NCBI GenBank assembly: GCA_044226685.1
Contig: JBGAGP010000003.1
Location: 27,393 to 91,392 of the forward strand
Reading direction: 5' to 3'
From: Dongia_A sp044226685
GTDB lineage: Bacteria > Pseudomonadota > Alphaproteobacteria > Dongiales > Dongiaceae
DNA: 64,000 nucleotides
The notes under the pieces are model-generated. The model was given only the letters and a program-made list of their open reading frames with translations, did not search any database and was not told where the DNA came from. Both the position numbers and the translations under genes were made by a program. Positions 41,435-50,468 of this stretch are shown piece by piece; positions within the stretch are counted from its first letter, which is position 1; the number at the start of each line of letters is the position of its first letter.

Positions 41435-44400
41435 CTATTCCGCGGCCCGGGGCTGACCGGTGGGCGTGTCCATCCAGTCGGTCTTGGCCTGCTTGCGGAC
41501 GATGACGAACTCATCGCGGTTGGTGCCGATGGTGCCGTGATAGTTGAAGCCCCAGCTCTGCTGTGCGTAGCCGCCGATCATGTGCGTCGGCTTCGGGCAG
41601 GTGCGGGTCACCGAGTTGTGGATGCCACCGCGCGTGCCGGTGATCTCGCTGCCCGGCACGTTGATGATCTTCTCCTGCGCGTGGTACATCAGCACCATGC
41701 CTTCCGGCACGCGCTGGCTGACCACGGCGCGGGCGACCAAGGCGCCGTTGGTGTTGAAGGCTTCGATCCAGTCATTGTCTTCGACCCCGATCTTGGTGGC
41801 ATCGACCTCCGAGAGCCAGACGATCGGTCCGCCCCGCGACAAGGTGAGCATGAGCAGGTTGTCGGTATAGGTCGAGTGGATGCCCCACTTCTGGTGCGGG
41901 GTGATGAAGTTGAGGGCGATCTCCTTGTTGCCGTTCGACCGCTTGTGGATGAGCGGCAGGACGGTCTTGGTGTCGATCGGCGGCTTGTAGAGGCAGAGTC
42001 CCTCGCCGAAGGCCAGCATCCAGGCGTGATCCTGGTAGAATTGCTGGCGGCCGGTGAGCGTCCGCCAGGGGATCAGTTCGTGCACGTTGGTATAGCCGGC
42101 ATTGTAGGTGACGTGCTCGGATTCGATGCCGCTCCAGGTCGGCGACGAGATGATCTTGCGCGGCTGCGCCTGCAGGTCGCGGAAGCGGATCTTGTCGTCC
42201 TCGCGCGGCACCGCCAGATGGGTGTGGTCGATCCCGGTCGCCTTGCTGAGCGCCGCCCAGGCCTTCACCGCCACCTGGCCGTTGGTTTCCGGCGCCAGGG
42301 TCAGCACCACCTCCGCGGCATCGATGTCGCTCTCGATCTTCGGCAGACCCTTGGCAACGCCCTCCTCCCGAACCTCGCCGTTGAGCTGCTTGAGGAACTT
42401 GACCTCGTCCTCGGTATTCCAGGCGATGCCCTTGCCGCCATTTCCGACCTTGGTCATCAGGGGGCCGAGGGCCGTGAACTTGCGATAGGTGTTGGGATAG
42501 TCGCGCTCCACCACCGTCAGCGCCGGCATGGTCTTGCCGGGGACCGCCTCGCACTGGCCCTTCTTCCATTCCTTGGGCAGGAACGCTTGCGCCAGCTCGC
42601 CCGGCGTGTCGTGCATGATGGGGGTCAGCACCAGATCCTTCTCGACGCCGAGATGACCCCGTGCGCAGGCTGAGAAGCTCTTGGCGATGCCCTTGAAGAT
42701 CTCCCAGTCGCTCCGTGCCTGCCAGGCCGGGTCCACCGCCGCGGAGAGCGGATGGATGAAGGGGTGCATGTCCGAGGTGTTGAGGTCGTGCTTCTCGTAC
42801 CAGGTCGCGGTCGGCAGCACGATGTCGGAATAGAGGCAGGTGGTCGACATGCGGAAGTCGAGCGTCACCAGCAGGTCCAGCTTGCCCTCCGGCGCCTGGT
42901 CATGCCACGGCACTTCGACCGGTTTCTCCTGGCCCATCTGCCCCAGATCCTTGCCCTGCACGCCATGGGTGGCGCCGAGCAGGTGCTTCAGGAAATACTC
43001 GTGGCCCTTGCCGCTGGAGCCGAGCAGGTTGGAGCGCCAGACGAACATGTTGCGCGGGAAGGCGCGCGGATCGTCCGGGTCCTCGCACGCCATCTGCAGC
43101 TTGCCGGCCTTTAGCGCCTCGATGGTGTATGCGGGAACCTCCTTGCCGCTTGCCGCCGCGTCGTGAGCCACTTGCAGCGGGTTGCTCATCAGTTGCGGCG
43201 CCGAGGGCAGCCAGCCCATCCGCTCCGAGCGCACATTGAAATCGATCAGGCTGCCCTTCATCGTGGCGGCCTGCGCCGGGTCGAGGGTCGGGGAGAGGAT
43301 CTCCGAGGTATTCAGCGTCTCGTAGCGCCACTGGTCGGTGTGGGCGTAGAAGAACGAGGTCGAGTTCATCTGCCGCGGCGGCCGGTGCCAGTCGAGCGCG
43401 AAGGCCAGCGGCGTCCACCCCGTCTGCGGCCGGAGCTTCTCCTGGCCGACGTAGTGCGACCAGCCGCCGCCCGGCTGGCCGATGCAGCCGCACATCACCA
43501 GCATGTTGATGATGCCGCGATAGATCATGTCGCCGTGGTACCAGTGGTTGACCGCGGCGCCCAGGATGACCATGGAGCGGCCCTTGGTCTTATGCGCGTT
43601 GTCGGCGAATTCGCGCGCCGTGGCGATGACGTGGGCGCGCGGCACGCCGGTGATTTTCTCCTGCCAGGCCGGCGTATAGGGCTGGTCGTCGTCGAAGCTG
43701 GCCGCGACATTGCCGCCGCCCAGGCCGCGGTCGATGCCGTAATTGGCCACCAACAGGTCGAACACGGTGGCGACGGTGACCTCGCCCTCGGCGGTCTGGA
43801 TCTTCTTTATCGGCACGTTGCGCATCAGCACAGAATCATGGTCGGTGTGCTGGAAATGCTCGTGCTGCTGCCCGCCAAAATAGGGGAAGGCCACCGGGAC
43901 AACGCCGTCTTTCACGTCGATCAGGCTCAACCGCGGCTTCACCGCTGCGCCGCTGCCGCCATCCTTCTCCTCCAGGTTCCACTTGCCCTGCTCGCCCCAG
44001 CGGAAGCCGACACTGCCATTGGGCGTGCTGATCCTGCCGGTCGCCTCGTCGAGGACCAGCGTCTTCCACTCCGGATTGTTGCCCTGACCCAGCTTGTCGG
44101 CGAAATCCGAAGCACGCAGGAAGCGGTCCGGCACCAGCTTGCCGCCATGATCGGCAAGGCGCACCAGCATCGGCATGTCGGTGTATTGCCGGCAGTAATC
44201 GGCAAAATACTGGCTCTTTCCGGCCAGGTGCCATTCCTTGAGGATGACATGGCCGATCGCCATGGCGAGCGCCGCGTCGGTGCCCTGCTTCGGGTGCAGC
44301 CAGAGGTCGGCGAATTTCGACGCCTCGCTGTAGTCCGGCGTCACCACCACCGCCTTGGTGCCCTTGTAGCGCACCTCGGTGAAGAAATGCGCGTCGGGGG

Positions 44401-45184
44401 TGCGCGTCTGCGGCACGTTGGAGCCCCAGAGCATGATGAAGCCGGAATTGTACCAATCGGCCGATTCCGGCACGTCGGTCTGCTCGCCCCAGGTCTGCGG
44501 CGAGGACGGCGGCAGATCGCAATACCAGTCGTAGAAGCTCATCGCCACGCCGCCAATCAGGCTGAGGTAGCGCGTGCCGGCGGCATAGGAGACCATCGAC
44601 ATGGCCGGGATCGGCGAGAAGCCGATGATGCGGTCTGGGCCCCATTTCTTGGCCGTGTAGACGTTGGCGGCGCCGATGATCTCGTTCACCTCGTCCCAGC
44701 TGGAGCGCACGAAGCCGCCGAGCCCGCGGATCGACTTGTACTCCTTCGTCTTCGTCGGGTCCTCGACAATCGAGGCCCAGGCCGCGACCGGGTCTTGGTG
44801 CTGCTGCCGCGCCGCGCGCCACAGGCGGACGAGCCGCCCGCGCACCATCGGGTATTTCAGCCGGTTGGCGCTGTAGAGGTACCAGGAATAGCTGGCGCCG
44901 CGCGAGCAGCCGCGCGGCTCGTGGTTCGGCAGGTCCGGCCGCGTGCGTGGATAGTCAGTCTGCTGCGTCTCCCAGGTGACGATGCCGCCCTTCACGTAGA
45001 TCTTCCAGCTGCACGAGCCGGTGCAGTTGGCGCCGTGGGTCGAGCGCACGATGCGGTCATGCGCCCAGCGCTGGCGGTACGCGTCCTCCCAGGTTCGATC
45101 CTCGGTGGTGACCACGCCGTGGCCATGGGAGAAATCCTCCTGGCGCTGCTTGAAGAAGGTCAGGCGATCGAGGAAATGGCTCAT
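41435..45184 (-). CDS. narG: Respiratory nitrate reductase alpha subunit (molybdenum)
   Basis: 1249 residues (E. coli NarG 1247). The FS0 cluster ligands lie in HGANCTGSCSWKIY plus the Cys of HEPRGCSRGASYSW. The region GVVTTEDRTWEDAYRQRWAH and ILGAAVNHWYHGDMIYRGII are typical of membrane-bound Nar. There is no Tat signal, as expected for a cytoplasmic catalytic subunit. It reduces nitrate to nitrite with bis-MGD as cofactor. It lies 19 bases after narK2 and 10 before narH. Confidence 0.97.
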   Translation of the reverse strand: MSHFLDRLTFFKQRQEDFSHGHGVVTTEDRTWEDAYRQRWAHDRIVRSTHGANCTGSCSWKIYVKGGIVTWETQQTDYPRTRPDLPNHEPRGCSRGASYSWYLYSANRLKYPMVRGRLVRLWRAARQQHQDPVAAWASIVEDPTKTKEYKSIRGLGGFVRSSWDEVNEIIGAANVYTAKKWGPDRIIGFSPIPAMSMVSYAAGTRYLSLIGGVAMSFYDWYCDLPPSSPQTWGEQTDVPESADWYNSGFIMLWGSNVPQTRTPDAHFFTEVRYKGTKAVVVTPDYSEASKFADLWLHPKQGTDAALAMAIGHVILKEWHLAGKSQYFADYCRQYTDMPMLVRLADHGGKLVPDRFLRASDFADKLGQGNNPEWKTLVLDEATGRISTPNGSVGFRWGEQGKWNLEEKDGGSGAAVKPRLSLIDVKDGVVPVAFPYFGGQQHEHFQHTDHDSVLMRNVPIKKIQTAEGEVTVATVFDLLVANYGIDRGLGGGNVAASFDDDQPYTPAWQEKITGVPRAHVIATAREFADNAHKTKGRSMVILGAAVNHWYHGDMIYRGIINMLVMCGCIGQPGGGWSHYVGQEKLRPQTGWTPLAFALDWHRPPRQMNSTSFFYAHTDQWRYETLNTSEILSPTLDPAQAATMKGSLIDFNVRSERMGWLPSAPQLMSNPLQVAHDAAASGKEVPAYTIEALKAGKLQMACEDPDDPRAFPRNMFVWRSNLLGSSGKGHEYFLKHLLGATHGVQGKDLGQMGQEKPVEVPWHDQAPEGKLDLLVTLDFRMSTTCLYSDIVLPTATWYEKHDLNTSDMHPFIHPLSAAVDPAWQARSDWEIFKGIAKSFSACARGHLGVEKDLVLTPIMHDTPGELAQAFLPKEWKKGQCEAVPGKTMPALTVVERDYPNTYRKFTALGPLMTKVGNGGKGIAWNTEDEVKFLKQLNGEVREEGVAKGLPKIESDIDAAEVVLTLAPETNGQVAVKAWAALSKATGIDHTHLAVPREDDKIRFRDLQAQPRKIISSPTWSGIESEHVTYNAGYTNVHELIPWRTLTGRQQFYQDHAWMLAFGEGLCLYKPPIDTKTVLPLIHKRSNGNKEIALNFITPHQKWGIHSTYTDNLLMLTLSRGGPIVWLSEVDATKIGVEDNDWIEAFNTNGALVARAVVSQRVPEGMVLMYHAQEKIINVPGSEITGTRGGIHNSVTRTCPKPTHMIGGYAQQSWGFNYHGTIGTNRDEFVIVRKQAKTDWMDTPTGQPRAAE

Positions 45185-45203
45185 GATGCGTGTTCCTTTG
45201 TAC

Positions 45204-46562
45204 TCAGCATTTCGCTTCGGCGCCCGCGCGGGCGTAGTACCACCAGTTGATAAAGAGATTCACGAGGTAGAAGCCCGCCACCACCAGGAAGAAGGCGGTG
45301 ACGCCGCCGGTCCAGGCGATGGACTTGCCGATCATCACGCTGACGGAGAAGGGACCGTAGGCGGCGACGGCGGCGGTGAAGCCGATTACGCCGCCCGCCT
45401 GGCGCGGGGGGAAGATCATCGGCATCTGCTTGAAGGTCGACGCATTGCCGACACCGGTGAAGAAGAAGACCGCCAGCATCGCGGCGACGAAGAACGGGAA
45501 CTCGTCCAGCGCTTCCGGGGTCGAGTAGTAGGCGACGGCCAGGGCGCTGGCGACAAGGCCGAGGGCGGAGATCTGCGTGACTCGGGCGCCGCCGAATTTG
45601 TCGGCGACCGGGCCGGCCACCGCGCGCATCACCGAGCCCACAAGCGGGCCGTAGAAGGCATAGGCCAGCGGGTCCGGCGCGCCCTCGAACCCGCCATAGA
45701 GCTGCTTGATCAGCAGCGGGAAGGTCGCCGAGAAGCCGGCGAAAGAGCCGAAGGTCATCAGGTAGAGGCTGGTCATCAGCCAGGTGTGCTTGTTCTTGTT
45801 GATGTCGAACTGCTCCTTGAAGCTGGCGCGGATCGGCACCGAGCGCAGCCAGATCCAGGCCGCCACCGCGAAGATCACGATGAAGGGCACGTAGACGAGC
45901 GCCGCGTTCTGCAGCCAGATGTCCTTGGTCACGTCGCCCTTGGTGAAGACCTGGGGCGCGCCGGCGAGGGTACCGAACAAGGCGAGGCCGATGATCCACG
46001 GCGTCACGAATTGCACGACGCTGACACCGAGATTGCCAATACCAGCCTGGATGGCGAGCGCGGTGCCCTGCAGCCGCTTCGGGAAGAACAGGCTGGTCGA
46101 AGGCATGAAGCTGGAGAAGTTGCCGCCACCGAGGCCGGCGAGGAAGGCCAGCACCATGAGCACCCAGAAGGGCGTCGTCGGGTCCTGCACCACCAGCACC
46201 CAGCCGACCGCCGGCAGGACCAGGCTGAGGGTCGACCAGGTCACCACGCTGCGGGTGCCGTAGATCGGCGTCAACAGGTTGTGGATGAGGCGGAATGTGC
46301 CGCCGGCAAGCCCCGGCATCGCTGTCAGCCAGAAAAGCTGGTCGGTGTCCAGCTGGAAGCCAACGTTCGGCAGGCGCACGACCAGCGCGCTGACCAGGAA
46401 CCAGATGATGAATGCCATGATCAGGTTGGCAGTGGTGATCCACAGCGTCAGCCAGGCGCGCTTCTTGCCTTCGGAGTCCCAGAAGGCAGGCTCTTCCGGG
46501 CGCCATTGGGTCAGCCAGCTACGACTGCGGTTGCGGGCTTCGGTCGCCAGATCGGTGGGCAT
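45204..46562 (-). CDS. narK: Nitrate/nitrite transporter, NarK2 (E. coli NarK/NarU) type
   Basis: 452 residues from the ATG at 46562, with a hydrophilic start (WRPEEPAFWDSEGKKRAWL) and twelve membrane helices. The nitrate signature is GLGGGNFSSFMPSTSLFFPK, with a second copy-like region FTGVGNASTFKQMPMIFPP; arginines within GGTFRLIHNLL and GSVMRAVAGPVADKFGG are typical substrate-contact positions. It is probably a nitrate/nitrite antiporter that exports nitrite made by NarG. It lies 22 bases after the NarK1-type gene. Confidence 0.93.
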   Translation of the reverse strand: MPTDLATEARNRSRSWLTQWRPEEPAFWDSEGKKRAWLTLWITTANLIMAFIIWFLVSALVVRLPNVGFQLDTDQLFWLTAMPGLAGGTFRLIHNLLTPIYGTRSVVTWSTLSLVLPAVGWVLVVQDPTTPFWVLMVLAFLAGLGGGNFSSFMPSTSLFFPKRLQGTALAIQAGIGNLGVSVVQFVTPWIIGLALFGTLAGAPQVFTKGDVTKDIWLQNAALVYVPFIVIFAVAAWIWLRSVPIRASFKEQFDINKNKHTWLMTSLYLMTFGSFAGFSATFPLLIKQLYGGFEGAPDPLAYAFYGPLVGSVMRAVAGPVADKFGGARVTQISALGLVASALAVAYYSTPEALDEFPFFVAAMLAVFFFTGVGNASTFKQMPMIFPPRQAGGVIGFTAAVAAYGPFSVSVMIGKSIAWTGGVTAFFLVVAGFYLVNLFINWWYYARAGAEAKC

Positions 46563-46584
46563 AACTGTCTCCAATTCTTGAAAG

Positions 46585-47928
46585 TCAGCGCGCGCTTGGG
46601 CGCGCGGCCAGTTCCGGCAGGTAGCCGGGTTCGCGTAGCTCGGGAATCTGCCTGTGCTCCATGCGGCGGATGGCGAAGTGCATCCACACGAGCGCGATGG
46701 CGACGAGCGCGAAGAGCAGCATGAAGCAGCTGGTCCAGACGCCGGTGAAGTCATTCATGAAACCGAAGGCGAAAGGCAGGATGAAGCCGCCCAGGCCGCC
46801 GATCATGCCGACCACGCCGCCGACGGAACCGACATTATCCGGGAAATAGACCGGGATGTGCTTGTAGACGGCGGCCTTGCCCAACGACATGAAAAAGCCG
46901 AGCACGAAGGTGAGCATGGTGAACGGGATCAATCCGATGCCGAAGCTGAAGCTGATGTCGCCACGGATGCCGTGCACAACATAGTCGGTCGCCGGATAGC
47001 TCAGCAGGAAGGTGCAGATGACGCTGACAATGAAGGTCAGATACATCACCTTGCGGGCGCCGATCCGGTCGGACAAGTAGCCGCCGAAGACGCGGAACAG
47101 CGAGCCTGGGATCGAATAGGCAGCACCCAGCATGCCAGCGACACGGATATCCAGCCCGTAGACACCGACATAGTAGCGCGGCAGCCACAGCGCCAAGGCG
47201 ACGAAAGCGCCGAAGACGAAGAAATAGTAGAGCGAGAAACGCCACACCTGAAGCTGGGCCAGGGGCCTGAGTTGCTCGGCGAAGCTCTGCGGCTTGGCCC
47301 CGGTGCGGCGCCGCGCCTGCAGGCTAGGCTCGTCCTGGGACAGGACGTAGAAGGCGAGCGCGGTTACCAGCAGGCCGATCGCCCAGACCTGCGCCACCAT
47401 GGTCCAGCCGAAGGCGACCATGACGAATGGCGCCGTGAACTTTGTCACCGCGGCGCCGACATTGCCCATACCGAAGATGCCGAGCGCCGTGCCTTTCCAG
47501 GTGGGCGGCGCGAAATCGGCAACGTAGGCGACGCCGACGGCAAAGGCGCCGCCGGAAATGCCGACGCCAAGCGCGGCCACCAGGAACATTTCGTAGGTCT
47601 GCGCGTAGGACAGCAACCATGTGGCCACGGATGCGGACACCATGACCAGGAGCATCATGCGACGGCCGCCGATCTGTTCAGTCCAGATGCCGAGCGCCAG
47701 ACGGATCAGCGACCCGACCAGGATCGGCAGGCCGATCAGGAACCCGAACTCCGTGTCATTGAGGCTCAGATCCTTTTTGATCTGCACTCCGATGATGGAG
47801 AAGATCGTCCAGATGGCGAAGCAGATGGTGAAAGCGAAGGTGCTGAGTCCGACGGCGCGGGTGACGCTGCTGCGATCACGCCCCGCTTCCGGTGCACCAC
47901 TCGGTTGCTCGGTCTTCGACAGTGCCAT
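46585..47928 (-). CDS. narK1: Nitrate transporter, NarK1 type (MFS)
   Basis: 447 residues from the ATG at 47928, preceded by GAGGGGG five bases upstream. Twelve helices; signatures are GISGGAFAVGVAYVADFAPP and FMSLGKAAVYKHIPVYFPDN, and ILVGSLIRLALGIWTEQIGG holds the helix-2 arginine. NarK1 carriers are thought to be proton-nitrate symporters that start nitrate entry. In Paracoccus NarK1 and NarK2 are fused; here they are separate consecutive genes. This is the first gene of the nar operon. Confidence 0.92.
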   Translation of the reverse strand: MALSKTEQPSGAPEAGRDRSSVTRAVGLSTFAFTICFAIWTIFSIIGVQIKKDLSLNDTEFGFLIGLPILVGSLIRLALGIWTEQIGGRRMMLLVMVSASVATWLLSYAQTYEMFLVAALGVGISGGAFAVGVAYVADFAPPTWKGTALGIFGMGNVGAAVTKFTAPFVMVAFGWTMVAQVWAIGLLVTALAFYVLSQDEPSLQARRRTGAKPQSFAEQLRPLAQLQVWRFSLYYFFVFGAFVALALWLPRYYVGVYGLDIRVAGMLGAAYSIPGSLFRVFGGYLSDRIGARKVMYLTFIVSVICTFLLSYPATDYVVHGIRGDISFSFGIGLIPFTMLTFVLGFFMSLGKAAVYKHIPVYFPDNVGSVGGVVGMIGGLGGFILPFAFGFMNDFTGVWTSCFMLLFALVAIALVWMHFAIRRMEHRQIPELREPGYLPELAARPSAR

Positions 47929-48088
47929 GTTGGCCCCCTCAACCTCTTTGGTAGAGGCTCGGTCCGGTCCGGCATAACGAGCAATGTGCAGGATTGCCGC
48001 AGCGGCAGCGAATTGCCAGCGCTTAGGCACGGTTTCAGCGGGGTTTTCTGCGACAAACTGCCTTGATTGATTTCTTGAGACTTGCGAC

Positions 48089-48102
48089 TTGACGAACGTC
48101 AA
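48089..48102. promoter_or_regulatory. FNR/DNR-type box between narK1 and the Crp/Fnr gene
   Basis: TTGACGAACGTCAA has perfect arms TTGAC/GTCAA separated by four bases, the geometry of FNR-family sites (consensus TTGAT-N4-ATCAA). It lies 160 bases before narK1 and 66 bases before the regulator's GTG. It probably activates the nar operon and may autoregulate the regulator. Confidence 0.75.
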
Positions 48103-48168
48103 AGATTGGTTTGAAAAAGGGTTAGGGACGTCGCAGCAGAATAGTCGCAGCCGAATAACAGGGGCACC

Positions 48169-48882
48169 GTGAACCAAGCCGATCAAACAGCGTTGTTCGA
48201 CCTGCCGCTATTTGCGCATCTGCCGGTCGCCGCGATCGAGCGGCTTGCCGAGCAGGGCTTCGTGCACAGCGAGCCGGTCGAGGCCGTGCTGTTCCAGGAA
48301 GGCGAAACGGCGCGCTTTCTGCACGTCATTCTCAGCGGCCGGGTGTCCCTGTTCGGCAGCATCGGGAACGTCACCCGCTCGGAAGATGCGCCGCACCGCG
48401 AGGCGGTTGTCGAGATCTTCTCCGCCGGCGAGGTGATCATCGCGCCGGCGGTACTACTGGAACTGCCGTATCTGATGTCGGCGCGCGTGATCGAGACCGC
48501 GCGCATCGCGTTCCTCCCTGCCGAAGCGATCCGCGACTTGATGCGGGAATATGCCGATTTCGGGCGCCAGGCAGCCATGATGCTGGCGCGGCACTGGCGG
48601 CTGCTGGCGCGCCAATTGAAGGATCAGAAACTGCGCTCCGCGCCGCAGCGACTGTCCCGCTATCTGATGACCCTGGCCAATGGCGCCCAGGCCAGCCCCA
48701 TCGAGGTCGAGTTGACGCTCGATCGCCGCACCCTGGCCAGCTGGCTTGGCATGTCGCCGGAGAACCTGTCGCGCTCCATTGCCCAGCTGGCCGAGGTCGG
48801 CGTGCATTTCCGCGGTCGCAAGGTCACCATTTCCAGCGTCTCCCGCCTGCACGCGTTTTGCCAGGAAGACGATTTGCGCTAG
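48169..48882 (+). CDS. Crp/Fnr-family regulator, DNR/NnrR-like
   Basis: 237 residues from a GTG start (MNQADQTALFDLPLFAHLPV). A cyclic-nucleotide-binding-like beta-barrel spans about 10-130, followed by the dimer helix and an HTH_Crp with TLASWLGMSPENLSRSIAQL near 183-203. It lacks the N-terminal Cys cluster of oxygen-sensing FNR, so it more resembles the DNR/NnrR/NarR groups that respond to NO or nitrite. It is divergent from the nar operon with a TTGAC-N4-GTCAA box between them. It ends 9 bases from the convergent uxaA-like gene. Confidence 0.9.
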   Translation: MNQADQTALFDLPLFAHLPVAAIERLAEQGFVHSEPVEAVLFQEGETARFLHVILSGRVSLFGSIGNVTRSEDAPHREAVVEIFSAGEVIIAPAVLLELPYLMSARVIETARIAFLPAEAIRDLMREYADFGRQAAMMLARHWRLLARQLKDQKLRSAPQRLSRYLMTLANGAQASPIEVELTLDRRTLASWLGMSPENLSRSIAQLAEVGVHFRGRKVTISSVSRLHAFCQEDDLR

Positions 48883-48891
48883 CGCGCCATC

Positions 48892-50430
48892 TCAGAGCGT
48901 CGCGCCGAGATGCCAGGGTGCGAACTCGTCCTCGCCGTAGCCGAGCTGTTCGCTCCTGGAGCGCTGGCCGGAGGCGGTCTTGAGGATGAGCTCGAAGATC
49001 TGCCGGCCCATCTCCTCGACGCTGGCCCCGCCGTCGAGGATGGCGCCGCAATTGATGTCCATGTCGTCGGCCATGCGGGCGTACATCGGCGTGTTGGTGG
49101 CGAGCTTCAGGCTGGGCGCCGGCTTGCAGCCGAAGCAGGAGCCGCGCCCGGTGGTGAAGCAGATCATGTTGGCACCGCCCGCTACCTGGCCGGTGACCGA
49201 GACCGGGTCGTAGCCCGGCGTGTCCATGAACACGAAGCCATGTTTCGTGACCGGCTCGGCGTATTTGTAGACGTCCACCAGGTCGGACCGGCCGCCCTTG
49301 GCCGCCGCCCCCAGGCTCTTCTCCAGGATGGTGGTCAATCCGCCCGCCTTGTTGCCCGGAGAGGGGTTGTTATCCAGGGACTCGCCGTTCTTCTCGGCAT
49401 AGATCTCCCACCAGCGCAGCAGGTCCAGGAGCTTGTTGCCGACCTCCTGGCTCACCGCGCGCCCCAGCAGCATGTGCTCGGCGCCGTAGATCTCCGGGGT
49501 TTCCGAGAGGATGGCGGTGCCGCCGTTCCGCACCAGCAGGTCCGCCGCCACACCCAGGGCCGGGTTGGCGGTGATCGCCGAGAAGCCGTCCGACCCGCCG
49601 CATTGCAGGCCCAGGATCAGGTGCTTCGCGGGGAGGGTTTGCCTCTTGATGGCATTGGCTTCGGGCAGCAGCTGGCGGATGTACTCGATCCCGGCATCGA
49701 CCGTCTTCCGGGTCCCCCCGGTCTCCTGGATCACCAGGGTATGCAGCCTGGGGCCGGTCGCGAGGTGCTCCTCGGCCACCAGGCGCGGCAGCTGGTTGGA
49801 TTCGCAGCCCAGGCCGATGATGAGGACGGCCGCGAAGTTCGGGTGCCTTGCATAGCCGGCAACGGTCCGGCGCAGCACATGGTTGCCTTCCGTGTCCTCC
49901 CCACCCGCGCAGCCGCTCTTGTGGGTCAAGGCGACGACGCCATCGACATTGGGGAAGGCCTTCAGCTCCCCGGACATCCGGAAATGCTCGGAGATCATCC
50001 GGGCCACCTGGGCCGAGCAGTTCACCGTGGTGAGCACCCCGATATAGTTCCGGGTCGCCACCGAGCCATCCGACCGGACGATGCCCTGGAAGGTCGCCGC
50101 CTCGGTCTCCGGCAGCACCGGCAGGTTGCTGCGGTGCGCCCCGATGCCATGGTCCGCCGCGCTGGGGCGGAACTCCACATTGTGCACATGGATGTGCTGG
50201 CCGGGCGCGATCGCCTTCGTCGCGTTGCCGATGATCTGGCCCAGCTTGCGGACCGGCTCCCCCGCCCCGATCGGCGCAACCGCCAGCTTGTGGCCCCGCC
50301 CGATCGGCTCCACCGGGCGAATCTCCCCCAGCCCGATCTCCTCCCCCGCCGCCAGGTCCCGCGTCGCAACGACCAGCGGATCGGCAGGGTTCAACTGCAG
50401 AACAGGAGGCTGGTTGCTCCGGTCGGTCAT
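48892..50430 (-). CDS. UxaA-family sugar-acid dehydratase (altronate/galactarate type)
   Basis: 512 residues, with an N-terminal SAF-like domain (about 1-90, IGRGHKLAVAPIGAGEPVRK) and the catalytic UxaA/GarD domain. Signatures: GSVATRNYIGVLTTVNCSA, LTHKSGCAGGEDTEGN, LGLQCGGSDGFSAITANPAL and NNPSPGNKAGGLTTILEKSL. The family dehydrates altronate or galactarate to a 2-keto-3-deoxy acid. Length and motifs lie between E. coli UxaA (495) and GarD (523), so the exact substrate is open. It is last in the TRAP-transporter operon, so the substrate is probably a TRAP-imported sugar acid. Confidence 0.9.
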   Translation of the reverse strand: MTDRSNQPPVLQLNPADPLVVATRDLAAGEEIGLGEIRPVEPIGRGHKLAVAPIGAGEPVRKLGQIIGNATKAIAPGQHIHVHNVEFRPSAADHGIGAHRSNLPVLPETEAATFQGIVRSDGSVATRNYIGVLTTVNCSAQVARMISEHFRMSGELKAFPNVDGVVALTHKSGCAGGEDTEGNHVLRRTVAGYARHPNFAAVLIIGLGCESNQLPRLVAEEHLATGPRLHTLVIQETGGTRKTVDAGIEYIRQLLPEANAIKRQTLPAKHLILGLQCGGSDGFSAITANPALGVAADLLVRNGGTAILSETPEIYGAEHMLLGRAVSQEVGNKLLDLLRWWEIYAEKNGESLDNNPSPGNKAGGLTTILEKSLGAAAKGGRSDLVDVYKYAEPVTKHGFVFMDTPGYDPVSVTGQVAGGANMICFTTGRGSCFGCKPAPSLKLATNTPMYARMADDMDINCGAILDGGASVEEMGRQIFELILKTASGQRSRSEQLGYGEDEFAPWHLGATL

Positions 50431-50468
50431 CGGAAGCTCCTCGCGAAGATCGCGACGATCCTAGCGCA

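Noticed and set aside
43163..45250. A 695-codon plus-strand open frame
   Set aside because: Antisense to narG, whose sequence is conserved end to end.
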